From assembly GCF_036711975.1 (NCBI RefSeq), contig NC_091972.1, positions 29,021,001 to 29,085,000 on the forward strand: DNA of 64,000 nucleotides. Reading direction: 5' to 3'. Origin of the DNA: Onthophagus taurus (Eukaryota; Arthropoda; Insecta; Coleoptera; Scarabaeidae). Under the pieces are notes generated by a model. It ran no database searches. It worked only from the letters and a program-made list of their open reading frames with translations, and had not been told where the DNA came from. The translations under genes and the position numbers were made by a program. Positions 1-10,784 of this stretch are shown here, in pieces. How positions within the stretch are numbered: position 1 is the stretch's first letter; every line of letters begins with the position of its first letter.

Positions 1-171
1 ACTATACATCTTTATGAAAAATTTTGAATTTTTAAAATTAGTATACTTATTGAATAAGTAGGGGTTGACTTATTGACTTATATAAAGAAATATTTGGGCA
101 TGGCCCACGGAACCCTAGGGGATAGCCCACGGAACCCCAGGGTTCCGCGGAACCTAGTTTGAATATCGCTG
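1..171. mobile_element. hAT-type DNA transposon, right end
   Basis: The tail of this stretch carries the repeated words CACGGAACCC and GGTTCCGCGGAACC and ends in ATATCGCTG. This is the style of terminal inverted repeat seen in many animal hAT elements (CAGxG start, internal wrong-way GGTTCCG repeats). It is followed at 172-179 by GTCTAGAT, an 8-bp word expected as a hAT target duplication. The same 8-mer occurs twice at the matching place in unit 2 (38050-38069), which supports the boundary. No transposase is visible and the left end lies outside the window. Confidence 0.5.
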
Positions 172-833
172 GTCTAGATATACAAAAGGGAAATTTAAGC
201 TAGAAAGAACTTCGAATTGCATATCATTTCCGTGGTAAATGAGAAGGCTGGAGTCCGATCGAAAACTACGTAGAAATGAACGACCGTTATTACAGTCGTT
301 ACAATGTAGAAGCTTTCGGAAATAACTAGGAAATAACTTTCCACCCAACTACCGAATCCACTACCAAGGCAACCCACAAAAACCTAACACTACTCCCCTA
401 CATAATCGGACACAGCTCCTGTCGCCAACCAGTTCCAGTCATGCATATGGAATTATGGCTGTCATCCATAATCTTATTCAACTCTCCTTTACCTTCTGTC
501 TCTCTCATCTCCTCCCATTCGGACACTCTTGCAAGATATGCTGCAGGGTGTCCTCACTCACCTCACATACCACCCATCCATCCATCTGTCGTTCATAAAC
601 CTATAGACTACTCTACCCTCCTATATCACCTCCCTTGACCCTTACCACCTTACCCGCTCTGCTCATCCCTACATCATCTCGAAACTCTCATCTCAATCCC
701 ACTATCCTACCCATTTTCTTCGCCCTCTTAAATATTTTCATAACACCATTCAACTCTACACTTCTTCTCTTACTCATTATCAACCACTCTACCGTTGTCA
801 TATTGCCGTTACACACCATTAAAGGGCAAAGCC
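172..833. other. Spacer left of the H1 pseudogene, with a faint LINE relic
   Basis: This is pyrimidine-rich sequence shared with 38062-38634 at visibly less than full identity. On the minus strand, 521-555 reads EDTLQHILQECP, which resembles the C-terminal Cys/His tail of LINE ORF2 proteins; unit 2 reads ENTLQHILQECP. A 60-bp word near 275-335 recurs inverted near 16,985-17,045, so part of it is a dispersed repeat. No intact gene is present. Confidence 0.35.
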
Positions 834-1200
834 ACGGAGTCGTTAACGAAAAAGGCGAAGATTCAGAAGTCGAAATCACCAACTCATCCACCAACATCAG
901 AAATGGTTAACAGCGATATTACGAATCTAGTTGAGCGCGGCGGTTCATCATTGCAAGCAATCAAAAAGTACATAAAAAAAATCTTGAAAGCCCCCACCGT
1001 TTCGGGTGCTCTTATCCAGACCAAGGGCAAGGGAGCGTAGGCGAAATCACGATCGGCGAAATCCTCCACTGCAGACAACAAAGGAAAAAGGACAACAACC
1101 AAGGCGAAAGGTCCCCGATTGACGAAAGAAACGAGACTATTACGTCACCCAAAGCAACATTAAAAGCGAAAAAGACCCCCAAAGGTCCGACGAAAAAGGT
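834..1200 (+). pseudogene. Histone H1 pseudogene, unit 1
   Basis: The plus strand encodes a globular-domain remnant similar to the real H1 at 35345-36133: THPPTSEMV, then [10 protein letters not shown], then IQTKGKGA. Compared with that gene, about 17 residues ([15 protein letters not shown] region) are missing between AIKKY and IKK, a stop follows the KGKGA motif, and the Lys-rich tail continues only in shifted frames, ending near KTPKGPTKK. It lies on the opposite strand to the real H1 and has no start or histone stem-loop. It reads as a dead H1 copy. The tail runs straight into a transposase scrap at 1201. Confidence 0.75.
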
Positions 1201-1425
1201 TCTCGATAATGCACTGGCACATTCACCAGATTTAGGAGCAGAATTTGGGTGGATTACGGTGACATAAGACTGTTACCTAAGATCACCTCCCTTATACAAC
1301 CCACGGATCAATTGATGATAGCCAATTTCAAGAAAGTCTATATGAAACACATTTATCGAAACACTTTCAAAATGCGAACGAATTCGATCGCATCGTCAGT
1401 ATTCGGTCGATATTCTAATGAATAC
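1201..1425 (+). pseudogene. pogo/Tigger-like transposase scrap, unit 1
   Basis: Two short pieces in different frames are diagnostic of CENP-B-type DDE transposases: VLDNALAHSPDLG near 1202-1240 (the second catalytic Asp with the NAPAH-like motif) and ITSLIQPTDQ with MIANFKKVYMKH near 1280-1350 (the SLIQPLDQ motif around the third acidic residue). Frame breaks separate them. Unit 2 keeps about 35 further bases of this scrap (39040 onward). No terminal repeats are recognised. It is a fragment of a dead element fused to the H1 pseudogene. Confidence 0.6.
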
Positions 1426-1441
1426 ATTATATTTTTATATA

Positions 1442-2790
1442 CAGGTATCCCGTGACTCGACCGACAAACTTATGCCGTATATTCCGGGGGTTATTACGAT
1501 CAAAAAATGATATATCAACTATAGGTGTATCCCTCTTTATTTCGAAGATATCGACGGTATTAAAAAAATTGACTGTTAGTCTTGACGATTTACCGTTTGA
1601 CAAATTAATGATTTTTGTGCTGTCTTATTAATTTAAGCCATTATGTCGTATTTTGCTAATGCAGAATATGCTGATACAGTTTTCGTATATGGTTTTTGCA
1701 ATGGAAATGGACATGCTGCAGCTGCGTAGCACCTCGGGCGATACCCCGATCGCATTGTGCCTCACCACACAACATTTTCAAACGTTTTTCGTTGCTTGAG
1801 AGAGGCGGGATTATTCCCACGTCGTCGTATAGAAAGAGATGGAGATTGGCACGCTGAAGCAGTTTTAAATGCAGTTGAACGAAGTCCTTCTACCAGTATT
1901 CCTAGAATATCTCATACAACGGGAATTCCTCAAACCAACGTATGGAGAATTCTGCACTATGATGGACTTTATCCCAATCGAGTACGGTATTGCAGTGGTT
2001 ACAAAATAATTTAGAGGTTATTTCACACATACTTTTTACGGATGAGGCCCAATTACAAGGAATGTTGTTAACCATGAATATCGTTTTTCCGTCAACGTGT
2101 GGTGCGGCTTGTTAAATAATCATCTTATTGGGCCTCATTTTTTTGAAGGACGTCTTAGTGCAGGCACTTACCTTCACTTTTTGGAAGACGAATTGCCGAA
2201 TTACATGGAAGATATTCCTCTAGAAGCTCGTCGTGGCATGTGGTTCCAGGAAAATGGGGCACTACTACATTTTGGGAGATAAGCCGCACCAGTGACGGTA
2301 TTTCGTAATGAAAATTTTCCGGAAAGGTGGATAGGACGAGGTGGTCCTGTACATTGGCCAACTCGGTCACCTGACTTGTCCCCTCTAAATTTTTCTCTGT
2401 AGGGTTGCCTCAAATCTCGTGTGTATAGTTGTAATCATAAACCAGATACACGCGAAGTGTTGATTGTCAGAATAGTTGAAGCTACTAATTCGCTAAAGAA
2501 TGAAATGGCGATAATTAACTGGCAACGTTCTATGACACGAAGGATAGCTGCGAAGGATGTTTAGAAAATGGCGGTTCTCATTTTGCACAGCTACTGTAAT
2601 TCTGTGTTAATTAGCTACCCATTCATAAATAAATAAATGAATAAATTTTCTTTTATCATTTTTATTTTTATTTCGATATCTCCGAAACAAAGAGGAATTC
2701 ACCTACATATATATGATATACCATTTTTTGATCGTAATGACCCACGGAGTGTATGGTATACGTTTGTCAATCGAGTCACGGAACACTCTG
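1442..2790 (+). mobile_element. mariner-like element with DUF4817-type transposase, unit 1
   Basis: Inverted repeats of about 115 bp bound the element (1442-1554 and 2673-2790; outer ends CAGGTATCCCGTGACTC and its complement, slightly diverged), with TA before the left end. The interior encodes a decayed transposase: ADTVFVYGFCNGNG and TFSNVFRCLRE in the N-terminal helix-turn-helix, PSTSIPRISHTTGI, LIGPHFFEGRLSAGTYLHFLE, then WIGRGGPVHWPTRSPDLSPLNF near the catalytic end. This matches the insect family with a DUF4817-like N-terminus and IS630/mariner-type DDE domain. Several stops and frame shifts break it, for example after RYCSGYKII and after ENGALLHFGR. It is a dead relic at the same place in both units. 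Confidence 0.8.
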
Positions 2791-3298
2791 TGGTATGTAT
2801 ATATTATTTTGATTATAATATTAAAGGACTTCTGGAAAAACTACTATACGAGTTCACGAGAAGAACTCTAAACTCTGCGTAGAGGAAACTACTGCCGTCA
2901 GCTAATTCTTATGGGATAATTCGGTTCGGAGTTCGTCGGTTTCCAACTGTACCACTGTAATCGTATTGCGAATCAGATACATACATATCTAACATTACAA
3001 CCTTCGTTGTGATCATTAATATTTGAATGCATATGGAAGCAAATTAAGTTTAAATTATTTAATTGAATTTATTTCATATAAATTAAAAAAGAAATTAATT
3101 TTTCTTGATTAAATCACATCTAAAGTTCACATTGAATTCTTATTTAAAGGCCACCATAAAAATATTACACGCTATTACGTTTAGAAACTAGAAAATTTAC
3201 ATTATCCGAAGTCCATACTGAAACAGCATTTTTGCCTTCATAAAATTCACAGACTTAAGAGAGCAAAACGAAAATTCTTTTTCATAAAACAAGTGATT
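2791..3298. other. AT-rich spacer downstream of H3, unit 1
   Basis: No gene, RNA or repeat boundary is recognised between the mariner relic and the H3 stem-loop. The stretch is AT-rich and identical to 40693-41200. Confidence 0.5.
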
Positions 3299-3314
3299 GG
3301 TTCTGAAAAGAACC
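3299..3314 (-). terminator. Histone 3' stem-loop of H3, unit 1
   Basis: On the minus strand this reads GGTTCTTTTCAGAACC, a perfect 6-bp stem with a 4-nt loop, about 45 nt past the H3 stop. It fits the stem-loop bound by SLBP that replaces the poly(A) tail of replication-dependent histone mRNAs. The third stem pair is T-A where the usual consensus (GGCxCTTTTCAGxGCC) has C-G. Confidence 0.9.
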
Positions 3315-3359
3315 GGTCGTGTTGGGAAGGTTTGGTTGATTGATTGTAGATGATGCAAA

Positions 3360-4372
<1,013 letters not shown>

Positions 4373-4437
4373 GAAATTTAAATTATGTACCTATTTTAAT
4401 TTTGAGGACGACTGTTCTGTATTCAACATGACCACCC

Positions 4438-4453
4438 GGTTCTTTTCAGAACC
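4438..4453 (+). terminator. Histone 3' stem-loop of H4, unit 1
   Basis: GGTTCTTTTCAGAACC lies 65 nt after the H4 stop. It is the same stem variant as in H3 and H2B. Confidence 0.9.
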
Positions 4454-6208
4454 ACTATATTTATGAAAGTTAAAGAATATTTTCACATACAATCCGAACA
4501 ATTACGTACATACATACATATGTATACTTCAGACTACCAATTGACGGCCGCAATCCTGCGCAGTTGAAAAGTGCTGCCACCGTCCGACTGAACCGTGGAC
4601 TGGTCAGCGACGTTTTGTCAAGCGTTCCAACCACAGAATATTATGTTATTCTGATTTATGTTCCAACGGCCGTCAGACAAATTCACGTATAGTCGTCCAC
4701 ACCAAGATCCGGAATTACGATACGGCTGTAAAAGACCCTTAACAATAGAAGGGGCAATAGTTTTATGATGGTGCACATAAACAAGTCATAAATAAAGAGG
4801 TATCTTTTGAGTTCACACAAATCGGGCACGGCATAAGCATAATTTAGAAGAATCAGATAGTGATTCTGACTAAGTTCGGCCTTTAGGCTTACGTTTTCGA
4901 TGTTATTAGTATTATTATTATATAGATTACTGACCAATACAGTTAAGTGTAATGAACTGAAAGAAATTCATTGGTACGTCCCTGACTTTCTAAACTATGC
5001 AGGGTTCTCGGTCTCGTCTTAGGTAGAAATGGTTAAGTACCCTTAACCGCAGAGAAGCGGGGGTCTACAATTTATGGGGGTTGTAATTCCGGATCTTTTC
5101 CAATTGTACAGCCTGTCTGTTAGTATCTGTTATGTTTACTATGAAAGCGTATATTTGGATTATTTTCTATTCTTTTACATGTTTCGGGTATTTTGTTTAA
5201 CAAATTTTATTTCATATTATGCATGTTTTATGATAACTTTTATAGACAAATTAATCAATAAATATGTAAACACATGCATATCTTTATTTCATTTTTCTAC
5301 TATTACCGCTATTAGGTTTTTTTAGTTCATTACTGTTAAAAAAATTAGTAAATGAATTTCGTTTAAAATGGTAAACTGTGCTTGCAGCGCCAATTCTCGG
5401 CAAGGTTCCGTTCCAACGAACATGCGCAAAAGAAAGTCGTGAATAGGTCGTGTACGCGTACAGGAACGGGGCAAATTTGTACGGTTGTTCGGTTTTAACG
5501 AACTTTTCTTAACTATTATAACTTATGAAAAAACACAATGTTGTTTGTTATATTCAAAACTCGAAGAAGCTATGAGTAGGGTGTTCGTTCGTTCTTATAC
5601 GTAACACGTTAACAATATGACAGAATTAACAATTTGTTTTTGTTACAACGTATATTTTCTGGTGAAATACGCACAACGACTAGAATGTCATTATTTACCA
5701 TCTACCTGAAAATGTCGGGTTGGATCGTCCGTCGAAAAAAAAAACTTTAACATTCAGATCGACAGGAACAAGCAGGTAGATGGTAAATAAAGGCGCTTTA
5801 GTCATTGTACTTCGAAAACCCGAAAATATGCGTCATAGTATATATCAACAAGTTTCATTTTTACTTATTGGTGTTGTGTGCGTGGATGTGGAAAAAACAA
5901 TTAATGCGACCAGTGTTAATACATCTTGCGCGGGATGCGACTAAACTCGTTTTGCATGTTATTGATGCCCGCTACACGGTAAGACTTTGGCGGCAAAATG
6001 CCCGCGCAAGATGTGTTAACCGTGTTGCTGTGAAAATACGTCGTTAGCGTGACGTCACATTGAAATTTTAAAAATCGAAAGATATTTTTCGGTAAGTTTA
6101 TCACTTAAGAGTTATTTAGAATTAACAATACTGTTACATTCAAAAACTTGATACAATTACACCACCGCAGCAGACATCGATAGTTCATTATTCGACTATA
6201 TTTTTTGT
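4454..6208. other. H4-H2A convergent spacer, unit 1
   Basis: No host gene is recognised. The stretch holds a 15-bp inverted repeat (AAGATCCGGAATTAC, 4704-4718, and its complement at 5083-5097) that may bound a small MITE. It also holds a block at about 5,590-6,120 that belongs to a dispersed repeat family also seen near 16,260-16,400 and 17,180-17,340. Shared words are CGCACAACGACTA, TTTACCATCTACCTG (inverted at 5773-5790) and GAATTAACAA. The small open frames here show no family resemblance. The spacer is identical to 42356-44110. Confidence 0.5.
5915..6020. repeat. Inverted repeat with 20-bp arms, unit 1
   Basis: The arms are 5915-5934 (GTTAATACATCTTGCGCGGG) and 6001-6020, its complement with one mismatch, separated by 66 bases. 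GACGTCAC follows shortly after, as in the MITE-like block at 16,200. It is probably the core of a foldback or MITE element. Confidence 0.7.
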
Positions 6209-6224
6209 GGCCCTGAGAAGGGCC
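6209..6224 (-). terminator. Histone 3' stem-loop of H2A, unit 1
   Basis: On the minus strand this reads GGCCCTTCTCAGGGCC, the classic C-G-rich stem form, 36 nt past the H2A stop. It differs from the H3/H4/H2B form but matches that of H1. Confidence 0.9.
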
Positions 6225-6260
6225 GTTTTGTTAATATCGTGTGGCCAAGTTGTAATTAAA

Positions 6261-6880
<620 letters not shown>

Positions 6881-7165
6881 AAGCTCAACGAGCCGAAGCA
6901 AAAGGCGACCGACGACCCCCCGAAGCTGTCGAGGTCGCAGAGGAGGCGTCACAATAGGAGGCTTCGTAAAAGCGGGTCGATCGCGGTGGCTGAAACACCA
7001 TTCCCGGTCAATGTTGCGGCACAGGCGGCGGTTGAACCCCCAACCGACCCCCTCGTCAACATACTGGCGATGATGAGCGAGGTCATCCAAATCGACAAAT
7101 CCGATAGGGACGCACGAGTTAGGTTGTGCGTCCAAATCATGTCCGAGATGATGAAACTCTTATGA
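6881..7165 (+). pseudogene. LINE ORF1 3' fragment (copy A)
   Basis: This is the last 94 codons of the gag-like ORF1, from KLNEPKQKATDDPPK to EMMKLL. It includes a basic stretch (RSQRRRHNRRLRK) after the lost zinc knuckles and a C-terminal helix with NILAMMSEVIQIDKSD. The stop overlaps the ORF2 start (ATGA at 7162-7165). It is truncated by the insertion's 5' end. Confidence 0.85.
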
Positions 7166-9849
7166 TGACTCATCGAAGACCGAGAGTACCGCAATCGCTT
7201 GAGTTGGCTTATTGGAACGCCAACGGCCTTGTCTGTAAACAGAATGAACTTCGCGAGTTCGCCGAAAGGTACGACCTTGACGCGATACTCATTTGCGAAA
7301 CCCATCTGCGAGCGGGCGACAGGCCACGGCTGCCCAATTATCGCTTCTATCGAAACGATAGAGTTGGAGCAAGAGGCGGCGGGACAGCCATCTTTGTAAG
7401 GACCAGTTTGGATCATTACGAAGATCTGACTCCCCCTCTTCAACATCTCGAAGCTACTACGATTGTGGTACGAACACTATCGGGGTGCGTCCGCTTGATC
7501 GCCGCCTACAATCCGCCGAATCGGCGGTTGTTGGAAGACGATCTAACGGGTGTCTTGGATACGGACAAAGGCGTGGTTATCGCCGGCGACCTAAACGCTA
7601 AGCACCCATCGTGGAACAGTCGGATCGCAAACGCGAACGGTAAAATACTGCGGAGTTTTACCGACGAGACGGGCATTGTCACCGATGCCCCCGCCGACCA
7701 CACGTATTACCCGTCGAACGAAGGGCAACGATCTGACGTTTTGGACGTGGTTGTAATTAAAGATGTCCGACTAGTTCATAGAGTTACCACGCTCAACGAA
7801 CTTAGTTCCGATCATCTCCCTGTGCTGCTGCAGCTAGGAGACGTCCCGGACGTTCGCGTCCCGGTTGAACGTTCCACTGTATCGTGGCCGGCTTTTAGCG
7901 ACCACTTGCACCACAATATGGGACAAATACGACCGATCCACAACGCTCAGGAACTGGATGAGGCTGTTGAACGACTCACGGTCGCAATCGAGGATTCTCT
8001 TCGATACGCGACCAACACGATTCCCGTAAAGGACCATCGATGGGTGCTTCCGGCGCACATCAGGGAACTTATGCGGGAGCGTGATCGCGTCAGGCGGACT
8101 TATCAGCGCAATTGGGATCCCGATCTCAAGCGTCGCTATAACCGTCTGCGCGGTGATGTGAGAAGGGAGCTCGCGGAGTTCCGATACGCGTCTTTCGACG
8201 CCAAACTCGACGCCCTGAACACCGAAGACGATCACTCCTGTTGGAAGATGGTCAAGGTGCTGAAGGGGAACACGACGCGCATGCCGCCCATTCACGGTGA
8301 AACCGGAATGGCTTTCACTCTCGAAGAGAAAGCAGAGGCTCATGCCGATAACTTCGAAAACCAGTGCAGCCCGCTATGCGACGATGACGAAGATGAAGAT
8401 TTCATCGATCGAGTCGAACGCGTAGTGAGTAGGCGGCTGGCCGTAGAAGATCGTCGGCATATCGAGCACGCTTCTCCGACCGAGGTGAAAGAGGCAATCG
8501 CGAGATGTAAGTCGAAGAAGGCATCGGGACCGGACGGGATAGGAAACACTGCTTTAAAGGCCATGCCTTTAAAAGCGGTCGTTTCGCTGACGGGAATCAT
8601 CAATGCGGCGTTCCGGCTGCGGCATTTCCCTACCAAGTGGAAATGCGCGGACGTCGTCGTGTTACCGAAACCCGGGGCGAACCTAACGTTCCCGCAAAGC
8701 TACAGGCCCATCAGTTTGCTTTCTTGTCTCGGCAAGGTATGCGAGAGGATCGTCCAGACGAGACTACAAAGATCAGTTCAAGATCTTAAGCTCATTCAGG
8801 ACGAACAGTTTGGTTTCCGACCCAAACATTCGACCGTACACCAGGTACTGCGACTTGTCGAATACATAACCGAAGGCTTCAATCGAAAGCAAAGCACTTG
8901 TGCGGCGCTTTTCGATGTTGCCAAGGCGTTCGACAAAGTATGGCATGAAGGACTTTTGTTCAAAATGCTAGAAGCGGGCGTGCCCCTGGCGTTGGTTCAA
9001 TTGATCGCGTCCTATCTTGGCGGTAGGAAGGCGCGCATCAAATTGAACGGTACGCGTTCGACAGAGCGAATCCTAACTGCTGGCGTCCCTCAGGGGTCGT
9101 TGCTTTCACCGATACTCTTTTGTATCTTTGTTAGCGACCTACCCCGGTGCGAGGGCACTCAGTTAGCGATGTACGCCGACGATGTGTGCATCTACAGCAG
9201 ATCTTGGTCCCCCGAGATCGCCGCTCGTAGACTGCAGACAGCATCGGATCAGCTGCAAGACTACTTCGCAAAGTGGCGGGTCAAAATCAACGCTGATAAA
9301 AGTACCGCAGTACTCTTTACTCGGCGTAGACAGAGACCCCCCGATGCGTTGGTACTGCGAGGGAACGAGCTTCCCTGGCATTCCGAAACCAGGTATTTGG
9401 GTGTCATTCTGGACTCTAAACTAACTTGGAAAAGTCACATCGAGGCCATGGCGAACCGGGCGAAGGTAGCTCTGGTCAATCTGTACGCTCTGATAAATCG
9501 CCGAAGTAAGTTGGATCCTCTCCGGAAGATTCGACTCTACAAAGCGGTTATCAGACCTGCGATGACATACGCTTCTTCAGTCTGGGGTTACGCCGCGCAC
9601 TCGCACGTGCAAAAACTCCAAGTGGTTCAGAACAAGGTCCTAAGGATGGCATTCGATGCTCCTTGGTTTGTCAGTAATGCGACACTGCACAATGATTCCC
9701 AGATGGTGACCATCGAGGAATTCATTCGGAACAAAGCCAGTACCGAGTTTACGCGGCTCGAAGACCACCCAAATCCCCTCCTAGCGGGATTAACGGATTA
9801 CGACGTTGAACACCTTCGCCATAAACGGCCAAGGCTGCTTCTCGTCTGA
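7162..9849 (+). CDS. LINE ORF2: endonuclease-reverse transcriptase (copy A)
   Basis: This is an intact frame of 895 residues from MMTHRRPR. The N-terminal third is an APE-like endonuclease: LAYWNANGL, ICETHL (catalytic Glu), VIAGDLNAKHPSWNS (Asp/Asn), LDVVV and SSDHLPVLL (catalytic Asp-His). The RT follows with KASGPDGIGN, SYRPISLLSC, EQFGFRPKHSTV, FDVAKAFDKVWH, GVPQGSLLSPILF and MYADD. The C-terminus ends RHKRPRLLLV with no RNase H. It nicks target DNA and primes reverse transcription. The upstream in-frame ATG at 7126 would overlap ORF1; 7162 matches the ATGA overlap and is preferred. Confidence 0.92.
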   Translation: MMTHRRPRVPQSLELAYWNANGLVCKQNELREFAERYDLDAILICETHLRAGDRPRLPNYRFYRNDRVGARGGGTAIFVRTSLDHYEDLTPPLQHLEATTIVVRTLSGCVRLIAAYNPPNRRLLEDDLTGVLDTDKGVVIAGDLNAKHPSWNSRIANANGKILRSFTDETGIVTDAPADHTYYPSNEGQRSDVLDVVVIKDVRLVHRVTTLNELSSDHLPVLLQLGDVPDVRVPVERSTVSWPAFSDHLHHNMGQIRPIHNAQELDEAVERLTVAIEDSLRYATNTIPVKDHRWVLPAHIRELMRERDRVRRTYQRNWDPDLKRRYNRLRGDVRRELAEFRYASFDAKLDALNTEDDHSCWKMVKVLKGNTTRMPPIHGETGMAFTLEEKAEAHADNFENQCSPLCDDDEDEDFIDRVERVVSRRLAVEDRRHIEHASPTEVKEAIARCKSKKASGPDGIGNTALKAMPLKAVVSLTGIINAAFRLRHFPTKWKCADVVVLPKPGANLTFPQSYRPISLLSCLGKVCERIVQTRLQRSVQDLKLIQDEQFGFRPKHSTVHQVLRLVEYITEGFNRKQSTCAALFDVAKAFDKVWHEGLLFKMLEAGVPLALVQLIASYLGGRKARIKLNGTRSTERILTAGVPQGSLLSPILFCIFVSDLPRCEGTQLAMYADDVCIYSRSWSPEIAARRLQTASDQLQDYFAKWRVKINADKSTAVLFTRRRQRPPDALVLRGNELPWHSETRYLGVILDSKLTWKSHIEAMANRAKVALVNLYALINRRSKLDPLRKIRLYKAVIRPAMTYASSVWGYAAHSHVQKLQVVQNKVLRMAFDAPWFVSNATLHNDSQMVTIEEFIRNKASTEFTRLEDHPNPLLAGLTDYDVEHLRHKRPRLLLV

Positions 9850-9892
9850 CGATCCGGGAACCCGACTGTCCTTTCCAAATCCACTTCCGATA

Positions 9893-9907
9893 TCGCTAAT
9901 TTAGCGA
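9893..9907 (+). repeat. Palindrome in the LINE 3' UTR
   Basis: TCGCTAATTTAGCGA is a 15-base near-perfect palindrome 44 nt past the ORF2 stop, able to form a small hairpin in the RNA. It is present in the full-length 3' ends here (also near 44,740, 45,480 and 59,285, by strand) but altered in the older fragment at 12,160. A role in template recognition by the RT is only a guess. Confidence 0.4.
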
Positions 9908-10116
9908 ATATTAACTAATATATTTTCCGTCTGTTTTAGATCCGATGAAGAGGGTTAAGGAAGATTCCAGGAACCTCAAGAGGCCCGTCAAGTTCACCGT
10001 TCACCGTTCACCGTCATTTTTATAACACTGCATATGTACGTCGTCATTACTGTCGAAGTTGCTGTCGAAAATCTTGTCACCGATAAGTTTTACTAACTAA
10101 TAAACGAACAACAACA

Positions 10117-10488
10117 ATGCCACCGAAAACTAGTGGGAAAGCAGCCAAAAAGGCGGGTAAAGCGCAGAAAAATATATCGAAAACCGATAAGAAGAAGAAA
10201 CGCAAGAGAAAGGAAAGCTACGCTATTTACATTTACAAGGTATTGAAACAAGTTCATCCCGATACCGGTATTTCGAGCAAAGCTATGAGTATAATGAACA
10301 GTTTTGTGAACGATATCTTCGAGAGGATAGCCGCTGAAGCATCCCGTTTGGCTCATTACAACAAAAGATCAACGATCACCAGTCGAGAAATCCAGACTGC
10401 CGTCAGACTTCTGTTACCTGGAGAATTGGCAAAGCACGCTGTAAGCGAAGGCACCAAGGCTGTTACTAAGTACACAAGTTCCAAATAA
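10117..10488 (+). CDS. Histone H2B, unit 1
   Basis: This encodes a 123-residue H2B with a Lys-rich tail ([28 protein letters not shown]), the fold [21 protein letters not shown], and the C-terminal helix [22 protein letters not shown]. That helix includes the Lys of the AVTKY motif that is ubiquitinated in other species. It is intact and intronless, with a stem-loop at 10529. It is separated from the H2A-side promoter by the LINE, but a TATA-like word created by the target duplication (TTTTTATAA at 10017-10025) lies about 90 bp upstream of its start. Confidence 0.97.
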   Translation: MPPKTSGKAAKKAGKAQKNISKTDKKKKRKRKESYAIYIYKVLKQVHPDTGISSKAMSIMNSFVNDIFERIAAEASRLAHYNKRSTITSREIQTAVRLLLPGELAKHAVSEGTKAVTKYTSSK

Positions 10489-10528
10489 ATGGCGATATAA
10501 ACGTCCCCCTCCCTACCAAACAACGACC

Positions 10529-10544
10529 GGTTCTTTTCAGAACC
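10529..10544 (+). terminator. Histone 3' stem-loop of H2B, unit 1
   Basis: GGTTCTTTTCAGAACC lies 41 nt after the H2B stop. Confidence 0.9.
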
Positions 10545-10784
10545 AAAAATTAGTATCTGAATAAAGAATATTATCGCAATTTACAATATTTTTAAGTTAA
10601 TAGTAGGTAATATACATATGTAAGTGCGATCCTTGTAAGTTGTATATAAGTTGTCGAGATCGTTAATTTGTTTGATAATATCCTCCTCATAAAGGTTGAT
10701 AATATAAGTACGAAGACTTTCACGGCCGGTATTAATTAAACTAGAACCTTTCGAGTAAAGATGTGCTTCTTTTGAAAAGATGTT

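Larger units (their letters stand above)
6881..10014 (+). mobile_element. Jockey-clade LINE, 5'-truncated, at the H2B core promoter (copy A)
   Basis: This is a non-LTR element with the end of ORF1, a complete ORF2 and a 165-bp 3' UTR ending in three TTCACCG-type repeats. It is flanked by the target duplication CATTTTTAT(AA) at 6872-6880 and 10015-10023. ORF2 has an APE-type endonuclease and RT but no RNase H, and ORF1 (complete to its middle in unit 2) has CCHC knuckles; this combination is typical of the Jockey clade. It lies in the same direction as H2B. It is truncated inside ORF1, so this copy is probably incapable of full autonomy. Confidence 0.9.

Noticed and set aside
4683-5325. Small hydrophobic open frames in the H4-H2A spacer
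   Set aside because: AT-rich, no recognisable family, no promoter or stem-loop context; conserved between units only because the whole spacer is identical.
7834-8636. Minus-strand frames across LINE ORF2
   Set aside because: Shadows of the endonuclease-RT gene; no motif of their own, and they recur in every copy.
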